In this document: piece after piece, positions 17,044-25,868 of the stretch | Position numbering within the stretch: the stretch's first letter is position 1 | How the letters are laid out: each line of letters starts with the position of its first letter | Origin: Thermus thermophilus | GTDB taxonomy: Bacteria; Deinococcota; Deinococci; Deinococcales; Thermaceae | Reading direction: 5' to 3' | NCBI RefSeq assembly: GCF_019974155.1 | Contig: NZ_AP025158.1 | Coordinates: 1,364,001-1,428,000 of the forward strand | Length of the DNA: 64,000 bases | Position numbers and translations under genes: made by a program | Notes under the pieces: generated by a model | Told to the model about the DNA's origin: nothing | Databases searched by the model: none | What the model saw: only the letters and a program-made list of their open reading frames with translations

Positions 17044-19101
17044 CTACACCCGTGCCCAGAGGAGCCTGAGGCTATTCAGGGTCACCAGGAACAGGGCCCC
17101 GTTGTCGGCCAAGACGGCGGGCCAAAGCCCCGTAAGCCCCAGGAGGGTGCTCAGGAGGAAAACCCCCTTAAGGCCCACCGCCAGGGCGATGTTTTGCCGC
17201 ACCACGGCCAGGGTCATGCGGCTTAAGCGGAAGGCTCGAGGCAGGGCGGCCAGTCCCAACAGGCCCACATCCGCCGCCCGCAAGGCCGCCTCCGTCCCCT
17301 CCACCACCGCCAGGCCCACGGTGGCCCGGGCCAGGGCGGGGGCGTCGTTCACCCCATCCCCCACCATGGCCACCCCGCCTTCCTGGGCCAACGCCTCCAC
17401 CGCCCGAAGCTTGTCCAAGGGGGAAAGCCCTGCCCTAATCTCTTCAGGCTTTAGCCCTAGGGCCTTGCCCAGGGCCAAAGCCGCCTCCTCCCGATCCCCC
17501 GTGAGGAGGTGAAGCCTTAGGCCCAGGGCGCGCAGCGCCCGTAAGGCCGCCTGGGCCTCTTCCTTAGGCGTGTCTTGGAAGGCAAAAACGGCCAAGGCCC
17601 TCGTCCCTTCCACCAGGAGGGAAAGGCTATGGCCTTCTTGGGCCAGCTCCCGCACCACCTCCGCCACCTCCTTGGGGAGGGGCACCGCCTCGGGGCGCAC
17701 GAGCCCCACCTCCCTCCCCTCCACCCAGGCGAAGGCACCCAAGCCGGGCTCCGTCCGGTGTCCTTCGGCCAAGGGTGCCCCCACCTCCGGCGCGGCCTCC
17801 CGCACCGCCCGGGCCAGGGGATGGCTCGACCCCTCGGCCACCGCCTTGGCCAGGGCCAAGGCCTCCTCCTCACCTATCCCAAGGGGCACCACCCGCACCA
17901 GCCGGGGCCGGCCGAGGGTTAGGGTACCCGTCTTGTCCAGGGCCAGGTTCCGCACCCGCCCGAGGGCCTCCAGCGCCGCTCCGCTTTTGAAGAGCACCCC
18001 TGCCCGGGCACCCCGGGCCACCCCGGCGGCGATGGCCGCGGGCACCGACACCACCAGGGCGCAGGGGCAGGCGATGAGGAGGAGGGCCAAGGCCTTGTAG
18101 AGGTGGCCCAGGAAATCCCCCTGAAAAAGGGGAAGCACCAAGGCCACAAAGCCCGCCAAGAGGAGGACGGCGGGGGTGTAGCGGCGGCTGAAGGCGTCCA
18201 CCACCCGCTCCGCCTGGCTTTTTTTAAGCAAGGCCTCCTCCGCCATGCGCTCCATCTCCGCCAGGAAGCCTGCCTTGGGGTGGCGCTCCACCTGGAGCAC
18301 CAGGCTGCCCTCGGCCACCAGGCTGCCCCCCAGGACCCGGTCCCCCGGGCCCTTGGCCTGGGGCAGAGGCTCCCCGGTGAAGGCGCTTTCCTCCACCAAG
18401 GCCTCCCCCTGGAGCACCCGGCCGTCGGCGGGTACCCGCTCCCCGGGGGGTACCCGCACCCGGTCCCCCACCCGAAGGGCCTCGAGGGGCACCTCCTCCA
18501 CCCCCATCGCCCCCAGGCGGTAGACCCGCCGGGGCAAAAGCTCCCCCAGGGCGAAAAGCGCCCCCCGGGCCTGGGCCACAGCGTAGGCCTCCAACACCTC
18601 CCCCACCAGGAACAAGAAGACCACCACCGCCGCCTCCGCCTGGGCGCCGATGGCCAAAGCCCCCAGGGTGGCCACGCTCACCAGGGTCTGGATGCTAAAA
18701 GGGTTCTGCCGGAAAGAGCGGAGGGCCCGCCGGAAGAGCGGGAAGACCCCCACCAAGGCCGCCAGGGTGTAGGCCAAGGCCCCCAGCTGGGGCAGGAGCT
18801 GGGAGAACCCAAAGGCCCCCAGGAGAAGCCCACCGGAGGCCAAAGCCCAGCGCCAGGGCCCAGGTAACCCCCCTTTCTCCTTCCCTTCCGGACGGAGGCG
18901 GTACCCCAGAGCAGAAAGGGCCCGGGCGGCCTCCTCCTCCGCCTGGGGGACCTCCAGTTGGAGGTAGGCCTTGCCGCTTTGGAAGCTCACCTCCGCCTTG
19001 ACCACCCCAGGGACCCGGTTCAGGGCATCTTCCACCTTCCGGGCGCAATCGGCGCAGTCCATGCCCTCCACCCGGAAAACGCGCACCTTAGGAGCCTCCA
19101 T
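17044..19101 (-). CDS. Heavy-metal P1B-type ATPase, Zn/Cd/Pb exporter class
   Basis: 685 residues. N-terminal HMA domain with GMDCADC (13-19), about eight transmembrane helices, TGEP (242-245), CPC in TM6 (345-347), phosphorylated Asp389 in DKTGTLT, His427 of the HP motif in SSHPLA, and GDGVND (581-586). Lys645 in GLKG and Asp666 in LADNG match the Zn/Cd-transport residues of ZntA, so zinc or cadmium efflux is more likely than copper. The ATG at 19101 lies six bases after a TACCCT box. It is probably controlled by the adjacent ArsR protein. Codon choice looks slightly less GCG-rich than the neighbours. Confidence 0.93.
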   Translation of the reverse strand: MEAPKVRVFRVEGMDCADCARKVEDALNRVPGVVKAEVSFQSGKAYLQLEVPQAEEEAARALSALGYRLRPEGKEKGGLPGPWRWALASGGLLLGAFGFSQLLPQLGALAYTLAALVGVFPLFRRALRSFRQNPFSIQTLVSVATLGALAIGAQAEAAVVVFLFLVGEVLEAYAVAQARGALFALGELLPRRVYRLGAMGVEEVPLEALRVGDRVRVPPGERVPADGRVLQGEALVEESAFTGEPLPQAKGPGDRVLGGSLVAEGSLVLQVERHPKAGFLAEMERMAEEALLKKSQAERVVDAFSRRYTPAVLLLAGFVALVLPLFQGDFLGHLYKALALLLIACPCALVVSVPAAIAAGVARGARAGVLFKSGAALEALGRVRNLALDKTGTLTLGRPRLVRVVPLGIGEEEALALAKAVAEGSSHPLARAVREAAPEVGAPLAEGHRTEPGLGAFAWVEGREVGLVRPEAVPLPKEVAEVVRELAQEGHSLSLLVEGTRALAVFAFQDTPKEEAQAALRALRALGLRLHLLTGDREEAALALGKALGLKPEEIRAGLSPLDKLRAVEALAQEGGVAMVGDGVNDAPALARATVGLAVVEGTEAALRAADVGLLGLAALPRAFRLSRMTLAVVRQNIALAVGLKGVFLLSTLLGLTGLWPAVLADNGALFLVTLNSLRLLWARV

Positions 19102-19107
19102 GCCCCT

Positions 19108-19136
19108 AGGGTAGCATCATTTGAGCTAATGGTCAA
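19108..19136 (-). promoter_or_regulatory. Leaderless promoter with ArsR/SmtB-type operator
   Basis: On the minus strand TTGACC (19136-19131), 17 bases, then TACCCT (19113-19108), then six bases to the ATG of the ATPase. The inverted repeat TTGA-N8-TCAA (19121-19136) covers the -35 box and spacer, the usual site for ArsR/SmtB repressors. This is the best-formed promoter in the window. Confidence 0.7.
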
Positions 19137-19504
19137 GTGTTTTCTTCTGCGTGCTCCAAGGCCAGCTCCAACAGGCGGGCCACATGGGCGTCGGCCAGGC
19201 GGTAGTAGACCTGCTTGCCCTCCCGGCGGAAGTCCACGAGCCGCGCCTGGCGGAGAAGCCTGAGCTGGTGGCTCACCGCCGAGACCGAAACCCCGGCGAG
19301 GAGGGCGAGGTCGCAGACGCAAAGCTCCCCCACCGCCTTGAGGGCGAGGAGCAGGCGCATCCTCGTGGGGTCGGAAAGGGCTTTGAGGAGGAGGGCGGCC
19401 TCCTTGACCACCCTCTCCTCGGGCAGGGCGGCCCGGGCCTTCTCCACCCTTTCCGGGTGGACCTCGTAGACCCCGCAGACCGCCCTACCAGCCCCGCTTG
19501 GCAA
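19133..19504 (-). CDS. ArsR/SmtB-family metal-responsive repressor
   Basis: 123 residues with a winged helix: [35 protein letters not shown] and the wing [10 protein letters not shown]. Cys-X-Cys at the start of the recognition region (ELCVCD), an N-terminal Cys10 and His residues in the last helix ([14 protein letters not shown]) allow CadC-like and SmtB-like metal sites. The start is a TTG at 19504 inside the end of pdxS, with GGAGG six bases upstream, so it is coupled to pdxS. It probably represses the P-ATPase by binding the TTGA-N8-TCAA site. Confidence 0.85.
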   Translation of the reverse strand: MPSGAGRAVCGVYEVHPERVEKARAALPEERVVKEAALLLKALSDPTRMRLLLALKAVGELCVCDLALLAGVSVSAVSHQLRLLRQARLVDFRREGKQVYYRLADAHVARLLELALEHAEENT

Positions 19505-20366
19505 GCCTTTCCTCCTCCTTGAGCTGGTCCAGGTTGATGCCCACCATGGGCTCGCCCAGGTCCTCGCTCACCTCGGCCAGCACCTCGGGGTCGTTGTAGT
19601 GGGCCACGGCCCGCACGATGGCCCGGGCCCGCTTCCTGGGGTCCCCCGACTTGAAGATGCCGCTTCCCACAAAGACGCCGTCCATGCCCAGGTGCATCAT
19701 GAGGGCGGCGTCGGCGGGGGTGGCGATGCCGCCTGCGGCGAAGTTCACCACGGGGAGGCGGCCGTGGTCGTGCACCCACTTGACGAGCTCAAAGGGCGCC
19801 CCGATCTCCTTGGCGTAGGCCATGAGCTCGTCCTCCCGGAGGGACTGGACGTAGCGGATCTCCTTCCACATGGTGCGGGCGTGGCGCACCGCCTCCACCA
19901 CGTTGCCCGTCCCCGCCTCGCCCTTGGTGCGGATCATGGCCGCCCCTTCGGCGATGCGCCTCAGGGCCTCCCCCAGGTTCCTCGCCCCGCAGACGAAGGG
20001 CACCTTGAACTTCCACTTGTCAATGTGGTGCTCCTCGTCGGCGGGGGTCAGCACCTCGGACTCGTCAATGAAGTCCACCCCGATGGCCTCGAGGATCATG
20101 GCCTCCACGAAGTGGCCGATCCTCACCTTGGCCATGACGGGGATGGAGACGGCCGCCATGATCTCCTTGATGATCTTGGGGTCGGACATGCGGGCCACGC
20201 CCCCCTGGGCGCGGATGTCCGCAGGGACCCGCTCCAGGGCCATCACCGCCACCGCCCCCGCCTCCTCGGCGATCACCGCCTGCTCCGGGGTGGTCACGTC
20301 CATGATCACCCCGCCCTTGAACATCTCCGCAAAGCCCGTCTTGATCTGGAAGGTGCCCTTTTCCAT
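19485..20366 (-). CDS. pdxS: Pyridoxal 5'-phosphate synthase, synthase subunit
   Basis: 293 residues, (beta/alpha)8 barrel forming PLP from ribose 5-phosphate, glyceraldehyde 3-phosphate and ammonia. Asp23 in GGVIMDV, Lys80 in MAKVRIGHF (Schiff base), Lys148 in [13 protein letters not shown] use the ATG at 20366 ([12 protein letters not shown]), which matches the usual family start; an ATG at 20378 also follows GGAGG. The gene is followed not by pdxT but by the overlapping ArsR gene. Confidence 0.96.
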   Translation of the reverse strand: MEKGTFQIKTGFAEMFKGGVIMDVTTPEQAVIAEEAGAVAVMALERVPADIRAQGGVARMSDPKIIKEIMAAVSIPVMAKVRIGHFVEAMILEAIGVDFIDESEVLTPADEEHHIDKWKFKVPFVCGARNLGEALRRIAEGAAMIRTKGEAGTGNVVEAVRHARTMWKEIRYVQSLREDELMAYAKEIGAPFELVKWVHDHGRLPVVNFAAGGIATPADAALMMHLGMDGVFVGSGIFKSGDPRKRARAIVRAVAHYNDPEVLAEVSEDLGEPMVGINLDQLKEEERLAKRGW

Positions 20367-20433
20367 CCCGCCCTCCATCCTCCAGCTTACGCCTCCCGGG
20401 GTCAAGGGCCCAAAACCCCAGGGGGCCTTGCAC

Positions 20434-20456
20434 GTGGGCGCCCCAAAAGGACCCCC
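20434..20456 (-). repeat. Truncated copy of the palindromic repeat
   Basis: The minus strand reads GGGGTCCTTTTGGGGCGCCCACGTGC, which shares the CCTTTTGGGGC box with copy 1 but lacks the long stem. It lies in the gap between pdxS and the LysM peptidase gene. The rest of the 134-base gap holds only short GC-rich inverted repeats. Confidence 0.4.
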
Positions 20457-20500
20457 TTTAGCCCCGCGGTGCCAAACCCCCGTTTGGACCCTTAGCGCGC

Positions 20501-21703
20501 CTAGGGGAGATAGCTCAAGGGGTTCTTGACGAGGCCGTTCACCCGCACCTCAAAGTGGAGGTGGGGCCCCGTGGACCAACCGGTGGAGCCCACGTAGCCG
20601 ATGACCTGCCCCGCCTCCACCCACTCCCCGGGCCGCACGGCAATGCGGGACATGTGGGCGTAAAGGGTCTCCAACCCCCCCCCGTGGTCCAGGACCACGT
20701 GGAAGCCGTAGCCCCATGAGCTCCAGCCCGCCACCTCCACGCGGCCCGCCTTGGCGGCCACGATGGGGGTGCCGTAGGGGGCGGCCAGGTCTATCCCCGT
20801 GTGGTAGCGCTGGAAGGCCCCCCGCTGGCCGAAGTAGGTGGTGATGCGGAAGCCAGAGAGGGGCCAGCGCATCCCCCCTTCCCGGTAGCTCACCCGGCGC
20901 ACCTGGGGACGGGACGCCTGGGCCTGGCGCCTCTGGGCCTGGGCCTGGCGCAGGGCCTCCTGCCGCCTCCTTTCCTCGGCGAGGCGCCTAAGCTCCTCTT
21001 GGCGGCGACGTTCGGCCTCGAGGCGGGCCCTCCGCTCCGCCTCCTGCTTGGCGAGGAGGCGCTCGTAGGTGGTCTTGGCCTGGACCCCCGGGATGAGGAC
21101 CCGGTCCCCAGGGCGGAGGGCCAGGGGGTCCTTCACCCCGTTCGCCCGGGCGAGCTCCACGGGGGAAAGGCCGAAGCGCTCCGCCAGGTCCAAGAGGGTC
21201 TGCCCCTCCCCCAAGGCCACCACGAGCCCCTTGGCCTTCCGAGGGATGTAGAGCTCGCTTCCCGCCACCAGCCGGTCCAGGCTCTCCAGGGTCGGGTTGG
21301 CGGAAACGAGGTCCAGAAGGCTCACCCCGAAACGCTTGGCGATGGCCTCCAGGGTGTCCCCGGGCCGGACGCGGTAGGCCTCCACCCCAGGGGGAAGCCT
21401 GGGGGGAGCGTCCGCCTCCTGGTCCACGATGGGGATGAGGAGGCGCTGGCCTGGGTAGAGCCTCGCGTCCTTCAGCCCGCTGGACCAGAGGATGTGCCGC
21501 GGATCCACCCCGAAGCGCCTGGCGATGGCCTCCAAGGCGTCCCCGGGCTTCACCTCGTAGACCACCCAGACCTTGCGGGGGGCCGGGGGGACCTCCACCG
21601 CCTTAGGCTCCGGCCGGGGGATGGGGGAAAGGACCTTGACCTCCATACCCTTCGCCGCGGGCAGGAACGCCATCACGCACAACACCCCTCGGATAAACCG
21701 CAA
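20501..21703 (-). CDS. LysM and M23 peptidase-domain cell wall protein
   Basis: 400 residues. Short signal-like N-terminus, three LysM peptidoglycan-binding motifs (about 47-91, 108-152 and 158-201; note [14 protein letters not shown] and [14 protein letters not shown]), a charged coiled coil (about 210-265) and a C-terminal M23 domain (about 275-400) with zinc ligands in YHTGIDLA and HLHFEV. The M23 motifs are complete, so it may be an active endopeptidase or an EnvC/NlpD-like activator. The TTG start at 21703 has GGAGG six bases upstream. A TAAAAT box near 21740 follows the tmRNA terminator. Confidence 0.92.
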   Translation of the reverse strand: MRFIRGVLCVMAFLPAAKGMEVKVLSPIPRPEPKAVEVPPAPRKVWVVYEVKPGDALEAIARRFGVDPRHILWSSGLKDARLYPGQRLLIPIVDQEADAPPRLPPGVEAYRVRPGDTLEAIAKRFGVSLLDLVSANPTLESLDRLVAGSELYIPRKAKGLVVALGEGQTLLDLAERFGLSPVELARANGVKDPLALRPGDRVLIPGVQAKTTYERLLAKQEAERRARLEAERRRQEELRRLAEERRRQEALRQAQAQRRQAQASRPQVRRVSYREGGMRWPLSGFRITTYFGQRGAFQRYHTGIDLAAPYGTPIVAAKAGRVEVAGWSSWGYGFHVVLDHGGGLETLYAHMSRIAVRPGEWVEAGQVIGYVGSTGWSTGPHLHFEVRVNGLVKNPLSYLP

Positions 21704-21756
21704 GCTTCACCTCCAGGAGGCCTCTAAAGCCGCCCGCATTTTACCAGGGGCCCCGC

Positions 21757-21790
21757 CCCAAAAGGCAAGGGGCGCCCGAAGGCGCCCCTT
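21757..21790 (-). terminator. ssrA: Intrinsic terminator of tmRNA
   Basis: On the minus strand AAGGGGCGCC, loop TTCG, GGCGCCCCTT followed by GCCTTTTGG: a ten-base-pair stem with UUCG tetraloop and a short T-run, starting two bases after the tmRNA CCA. Confidence 0.85.
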
Positions 21791-21792
21791 TG

Positions 21793-22141
21793 TGGTGGAG
21801 GTGGGGGGAGTTGAACCCCCGTCCGAAGGTCCCTACGGCGGGCCTCTACGCGCGTAGTCCGCGTTTCGCGTGTCCTCCTGGCTTGGCCCGCGGACGGGCG
21901 GCCAGGAGCGAGCCCTCTTCAAGCTTCGCCCAGGGTTAGAGGGCGTGGCCCCGGGCTAGCCGGGTTTGTGTCCCCGCTTCCGGTGAGCCCCCGGCAGGGC
22001 TACCGGGCGAGGTCGCGGTCATTAAGCCGCGAGGGCGTAGTTGGTGTTGGCAGTTATGCCGTTGCGGGTTTTTACGAGGCCACCCGCACCTCGGCGCGCA
22101 GCCGCGCCCTCGGCGACCCCCGTCGAGACCGTTTCACCCCC
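21793..22141 (-). ncRNA. ssrA: Transfer-messenger RNA (tmRNA)
   Basis: 349 nt. The 5' end GGGGGTGAAACGGTCTCGAC and 3' end with a T-arm (GGTTCAACTCC) and encoded CCA form the tRNA-Ala-like half; the acceptor pairs GGGGGUG with CACCUCC and keeps the G3-U identity pair for alanylation. The reading frame GCC AAC ACC AAC TAC GCC CTC GCG GCT TAA gives the tag ANTNYALAA. It rescues stalled ribosomes together with SmpB, which is not in this window. Confidence 0.97.
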
Positions 22142-22179
22142 ACGGGTTTTCAGGCCGGGCTCGGACCGGACCGGCCTTG

Positions 22180-22229
22180 AGTATACCGGACTAAAGGGGT
22201 TGTAGTCAAGGAGGGGGAAGGTGTAGACT
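22180..22229. promoter_or_regulatory. Back-to-back promoters of tmRNA and rimP
   Basis: Minus strand: TTGACT (22209-22204), 18 bases, TATACT (22185-22180), giving a tmRNA precursor with about 30 extra 5' bases for RNase P to remove. Plus strand: TTGTAG (22200-22205), 18 bases, TAGACT (22224-22229) for rimP-nusA-infB. The two -35 boxes overlap, so the two polymerases should exclude each other. Confidence 0.65.
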
Positions 22230-22302
22230 AAAGCCAGTGCTCCCAAGGGCGGGGGTGGGTGTAAACCCACCCTTCCTTTGTGAAGGGGGCGGGGAGGTGA
22301 CC

Positions 22303-22728
22303 GTGGACCTTTGGCAGCTGGTGGAAGAGGCGGTTTCGCCCCTGGGGCTGGACGTCCTCGAGGTCCACTTCGCCCGGGGCGAGCTCCTCGTCCGCCTGGA
22401 GCGAAAGGACGAGCGCCCCATCACCGTGGCCGAACTGGAGGAGGCGAGCCGCCACATAGAGGCTGCCCTAGACCGGGAGGACCCCATCCCGGGAAGCTAC
22501 CGGCTTTTGGTGGAGTCCCCAGGGCCCAAAAGGCCCCTCTTCACCCGGCGGCACTTTGAGCGGTTCCAGGGCCTCAAGGCCAAGGTTCCGGGCCCCGGGG
22601 GGTTCACGGGGCGGATCCTCCGGGTGGAGGGGGAAGAGGTGGTCTTCCAGGTGGGCGACGAGGAGCGGCGCCTTAGGATCGGCACCTTCCGGGCCAACCT
22701 GGCGGAGTGGCCCGAGGAGCCCAGGTAA
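22303..22728 (+). CDS. rimP: Ribosome maturation factor RimP
   Basis: About 141 residues; helps assemble the 30S subunit. N-terminal alpha/beta domain with LVEEAVSPLGLDVLEV and the segment GSYRLLVESPGPKRPLF (family pattern YxLEVSSPGxxRPL), then the C-terminal SH3-like barrel with GFTGRILRVEGEEVVF. I prefer the GTG at 22303 because GGGGAGG lies five bases upstream; the GTG at 22297 overlaps that site. Two small hairpins (22255-22271 and about 22270-22288) lie in the leader. First gene of rimP-nusA-ylxR-infB. Confidence 0.92.
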   Translation: MDLWQLVEEAVSPLGLDVLEVHFARGELLVRLERKDERPITVAELEEASRHIEAALDREDPIPGSYRLLVESPGPKRPLFTRRHFERFQGLKAKVPGPGGFTGRILRVEGEEVVFQVGDEERRLRIGTFRANLAEWPEEPR

Positions 22729-22744
22729 AAGGAGGTAAAAAGGG

Positions 22745-23908
22745 ATGAACAGGGAGTTCGTGGAAGCCATGCAGCACCTGGCCCTGGAGCGCGGGGTCAG
22801 CGTGGAGGAGATCCTGGAGGCCTTCAAGGAGGCCCTGCGCAAGGCCTACATCAAGCGGCAGAAGGGCTACAAGAAGGAGGAGATTGACCAAGGGAAGGGC
22901 CCCGAGGTGGACGTCTACATTGACCCGAACTCGGGCCGCATTGAGATGGTGGAGGTCCGGCGGGTGGTGGAGAAGGTGACGGACCCCGACAAGGAGATCG
23001 CCCTCGCCGAGGCCCTCCAGTACGACCCCGAGGTCCAGGTGGGGGACGAGATGGAGTTCCCCATCAACCCGGAAGAGCTCTCCCGCATGGCCATCCAGGA
23101 CCTGCGCCAGATCCTGACCCAGCGCCTCAAGGAGTCGGAGCGCAACCGGATCTACAACGAGTACAAGGACAAAGAGGGGCAGGTCCTCACCGGGGTGGTG
23201 ACCCGGGTGGACAACTGGGGAAACGTCTTCGTGGACCTGGGCCGCGGGGAGGCCTACCTTCCCAAGAGCGAGCAGATCCCCACGGAGAAGTACCACCCCG
23301 GCCAGCGGATCAAGGTCTACCTGAAGAAGGTGGACAAGTCCGCCAAGGGCCCTTCCCTCCTGGTGAGCCGGGCCCACGAGAGGCTCCTGGAACACCTCCT
23401 CAAGCAGGAGGTGCCCGAGATCGCCGAGGGCATCGTGGAGATCAAGGCCATCGCCCGGGAGCCCGGAAGGCGGAGCAAGGTGGCGGTCATGAGCCACAAC
23501 CCCAACGTGGACCCCATCGGGGCCTGCATCGGGCACAAGGGCCAGCGCATCCAGGCGGTCTCCGCCGAGCTCGGCCGGGAGAAGGTGGACATCATCCTCT
23601 GGTCCAAGGACCCCAAGGAGTTCATCCGGAACGCCCTCTCCCCCGCCCAGGTGGGCTCCATTGAGCTTGACCCCGAGGCGAAGAAGGCCCGGGTCAAGGT
23701 CACCAAGGACCAGCACTCCCTGGCCATCGGCACCGGGGGGCAGAACGTCCGCCTGGCCTCCAAGCTCACCGGCTACGACATCCACTTTGAGGAGGCGGAG
23801 ATCTCCGACCTGGACGAGGCCCTGCGGCGCGCCGCCGAGGAGGAGGCCGAGGCCCGGGAAAGGAAGGCCCGCGAGGAGTTTGAGAAGCTCTTCCGTGACC
23901 TCGGATGA
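22745..23908 (+). CDS. nusA: Transcription termination/antitermination factor NusA
   Basis: 387 residues: N-terminal RNA-polymerase-binding domain (about 1-125), S1 domain beginning at GQVLTGVVTRVDNWGNVFVD, then two KH domains with GACIGHKGQRIQAV and AIGTGGQNVRLAS. The acidic C-terminal repeats of E. coli NusA are absent, as is usual outside gamma-proteobacteria. Ribosome site AAAGGAGG. It overlaps ylxR by four bases. Confidence 0.97.
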   Translation: MNREFVEAMQHLALERGVSVEEILEAFKEALRKAYIKRQKGYKKEEIDQGKGPEVDVYIDPNSGRIEMVEVRRVVEKVTDPDKEIALAEALQYDPEVQVGDEMEFPINPEELSRMAIQDLRQILTQRLKESERNRIYNEYKDKEGQVLTGVVTRVDNWGNVFVDLGRGEAYLPKSEQIPTEKYHPGQRIKVYLKKVDKSAKGPSLLVSRAHERLLEHLLKQEVPEIAEGIVEIKAIAREPGRRSKVAVMSHNPNVDPIGACIGHKGQRIQAVSAELGREKVDIILWSKDPKEFIRNALSPAQVGSIELDPEAKKARVKVTKDQHSLAIGTGGQNVRLASKLTGYDIHFEEAEISDLDEALRRAAEEEAEARERKAREEFEKLFRDLG

Positions 23909-24180
23909 AGCACGTCCCCATCCGCATGTGCGTGGCCTGCCGCCGAAGGCGGCCCAAGGGGGAGCTTCTCCGCATCCTGGCCACGGAGGAGGGCTTCGTC
24001 ATCGACCCGAGCGGCAAGCGGCCGGGACGAGGGGCCTACGTCTGCCCCGACAGCCCCGAGTGCCGCTCGGAAAAACGGCTCCGGCGCTTCGCCGGGGCCA
24101 AGGCCAGGGCCTTGGCCGAGGCCCTGGCCGCTTACCTAGGAGGTGAGGATGGCCAAAGTAAGGATCTACCAGCTGGCTAA
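23905..24180 (+). CDS. ylxR: YlxR family RNA-binding protein
   Basis: 91 residues with the family hallmarks RMCVACRRRRPKGELLRI at the N-terminus and GRGAYVCPDSPEC in the middle, carried in the conserved nusA-infB interval. Thought to bind RNA or act on RNase P and gene expression in other bacteria; role in Thermus not established. Its last 32 bases overlap the infB start. Confidence 0.9.
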   Translation: MKHVPIRMCVACRRRRPKGELLRILATEEGFVIDPSGKRPGRGAYVCPDSPECRSEKRLRRFAGAKARALAEALAAYLGGEDGQSKDLPAG

Positions 24181-25864
24181 GGAGCTGGGCATGGAAACCC
24201 AGGAGCTTTTGGAGCTCCTGGACCAGATGGGGGTGGCCTACAAGTCCCACGCCTCCACCCTGGAGGAGAAGGATGCGGAGGCGGTGCGGGAACTCGTGAA
24301 GGAGCAGCGGGGACTCCAGGAGAAGCTCGCCGAGGAGGAGCGCCGCAAAAGCCTCCCCCGGCGCCCCCCCGTGGTGGTCATCATGGGCCACGTGGACCAC
24401 GGGAAGACCACCCTCCTGGACTACCTGCGCAAAAGCCGCATCGCCGAGAAGGAGGCCGGGGGGATCACCCAGCACGTGGGCGCCTTTGAGGTGAAGACCC
24501 CCGGGGGGACCGTGGTCTTCATAGACACCCCCGGGCACGAGGCCTTCACCACCATCAGGCAGCGGGGGGCCAAGGTGGCGGACATCGCCGTCATCGTCAT
24601 CGCCGCGGACGACGGCATCATGCCCCAGACGGAGGAGGCCATCGCCCACGCCAAGGCCGCGGGGGCCAAGCTCATCTTCGCCATCAACAAGATTGACCTG
24701 CCCCAGGCGGACCCCGAGAAGGTGAAGCGGCAGCTCATGGAGCGGGGCTTCGTTCCCGAGGAGTACGGCGGCGACGCCATCGTCATCCCCATCAGCGCCA
24801 AGACGGGGCAGGGGGTCCAGGACCTCCTGGAGATGATCCTCCTCCTCGCCGAGCTGGAGGACTACCGGGCCGACCCCAACGCCGAGCCCCGGGGGGTGAT
24901 CCTGGAGTCCAGGCTGGACAAGCAGGCGGGGGTCATCGCCAACATGCTGGTCCAGGAGGGGACCTTCCGCGTGGGGGATTACGTGGTGGCGGGGGAGGTC
25001 TTTGGCCGCATCCGCGCCATGATGGACGCCGACGGCAACCAGCGCAAGGAGGCGGGGCCGGGAAGCGCCGTCCAGGTCCTGGGCTTCCAGGAGCTTCCCC
25101 ACGCGGGGGACGTGGTGGAGTGGGTGCCGGACCTCGAGGCCGCCAAGGAGATCGCCGAGGAGCGCAAAGAGGAGAGGAAGGCGCGGGAAGAGGAGGAGAA
25201 GGCCCGCCGCCCCCGGACCATGGCCGAGCTCCTCCGGGCCATGCAGGAGGAGGGGAAGAAGGAGCTCAACCTCATCCTCCGGGCCGACACCCAGGGCTCC
25301 TTAGAAGCCATCCAGCACATCCTGGCCCGGGAGAGCACCGAGGACGTGAAGATCAACCTCCTCCTCGCCCAGGTGGGCGCCCCCACGGAGTCGGACGTCC
25401 TCCTCGCCCAGACGGCGAACGCGGCCATCCTGGCCTTCGGCGTGAACCCGCCGGGCTCGGTGAAGAAGAAGGCGGAGGAGAAGGGCGTCCTCCTCAAGAC
25501 CTTCCGCATCATCTACGACCTCATTGACGAGGTCCGCAACATGGTGAAGGGGCAAAAGGAGCCCCAGTACAAGGAGGAGGTCCTGGGCCAGGCCGAGGTG
25601 CGGGCCATCTTCCGCCTGCCCACGGGCAAGCAGGTGGCGGGGTGCATGGTTACCCAGGGCCGGATCCCGCGGAACGCCGAGGTGCGGGTCCTGAGGAACG
25701 GCCAGGTGATCTGGCAAGGGCGCATCGCCAGCCTCAAGCGCTTCAAGGAGGACGTGCGCGAGGTGGCCCAGGGCTACGAGTGCGGCATCGGCCTGGACGG
25801 ATTTGACAGCTTCCGGGAAGGGGACGTGATCGAGGCCTTCCAGATGGTGGAGGTCCCCGCCTAA
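24149..25864 (+). CDS. infB: Translation initiation factor IF-2
   Basis: 571 residues, the short form typical of Thermus. N-terminal helical region (about 1-70), then the GTPase domain with G1 GHVDHGKT (80-87), G3 DTPGH (126-130) and G4 NKID (180-183), followed by domains II-IV that bind the 50S subunit and fMet-tRNA. The ATG at 24149 has AGGAGG five bases upstream; a GTG at 24143 overlaps that site. Translationally coupled to ylxR. Confidence 0.97.
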   Translation: MAKVRIYQLAKELGMETQELLELLDQMGVAYKSHASTLEEKDAEAVRELVKEQRGLQEKLAEEERRKSLPRRPPVVVIMGHVDHGKTTLLDYLRKSRIAEKEAGGITQHVGAFEVKTPGGTVVFIDTPGHEAFTTIRQRGAKVADIAVIVIAADDGIMPQTEEAIAHAKAAGAKLIFAINKIDLPQADPEKVKRQLMERGFVPEEYGGDAIVIPISAKTGQGVQDLLEMILLLAELEDYRADPNAEPRGVILESRLDKQAGVIANMLVQEGTFRVGDYVVAGEVFGRIRAMMDADGNQRKEAGPGSAVQVLGFQELPHAGDVVEWVPDLEAAKEIAEERKEERKAREEEEKARRPRTMAELLRAMQEEGKKELNLILRADTQGSLEAIQHILARESTEDVKINLLLAQVGAPTESDVLLAQTANAAILAFGVNPPGSVKKKAEEKGVLLKTFRIIYDLIDEVRNMVKGQKEPQYKEEVLGQAEVRAIFRLPTGKQVAGCMVTQGRIPRNAEVRVLRNGQVIWQGRIASLKRFKEDVREVAQGYECGIGLDGFDSFREGDVIEAFQMVEVPA

Positions 25865-25868
25865 GGCC

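Noticed and set aside
21704-22180. Possible tRNA genes around the tmRNA
   Set aside because: The tRNA-like ends belong to the tmRNA itself; no separate cloverleaf was found.
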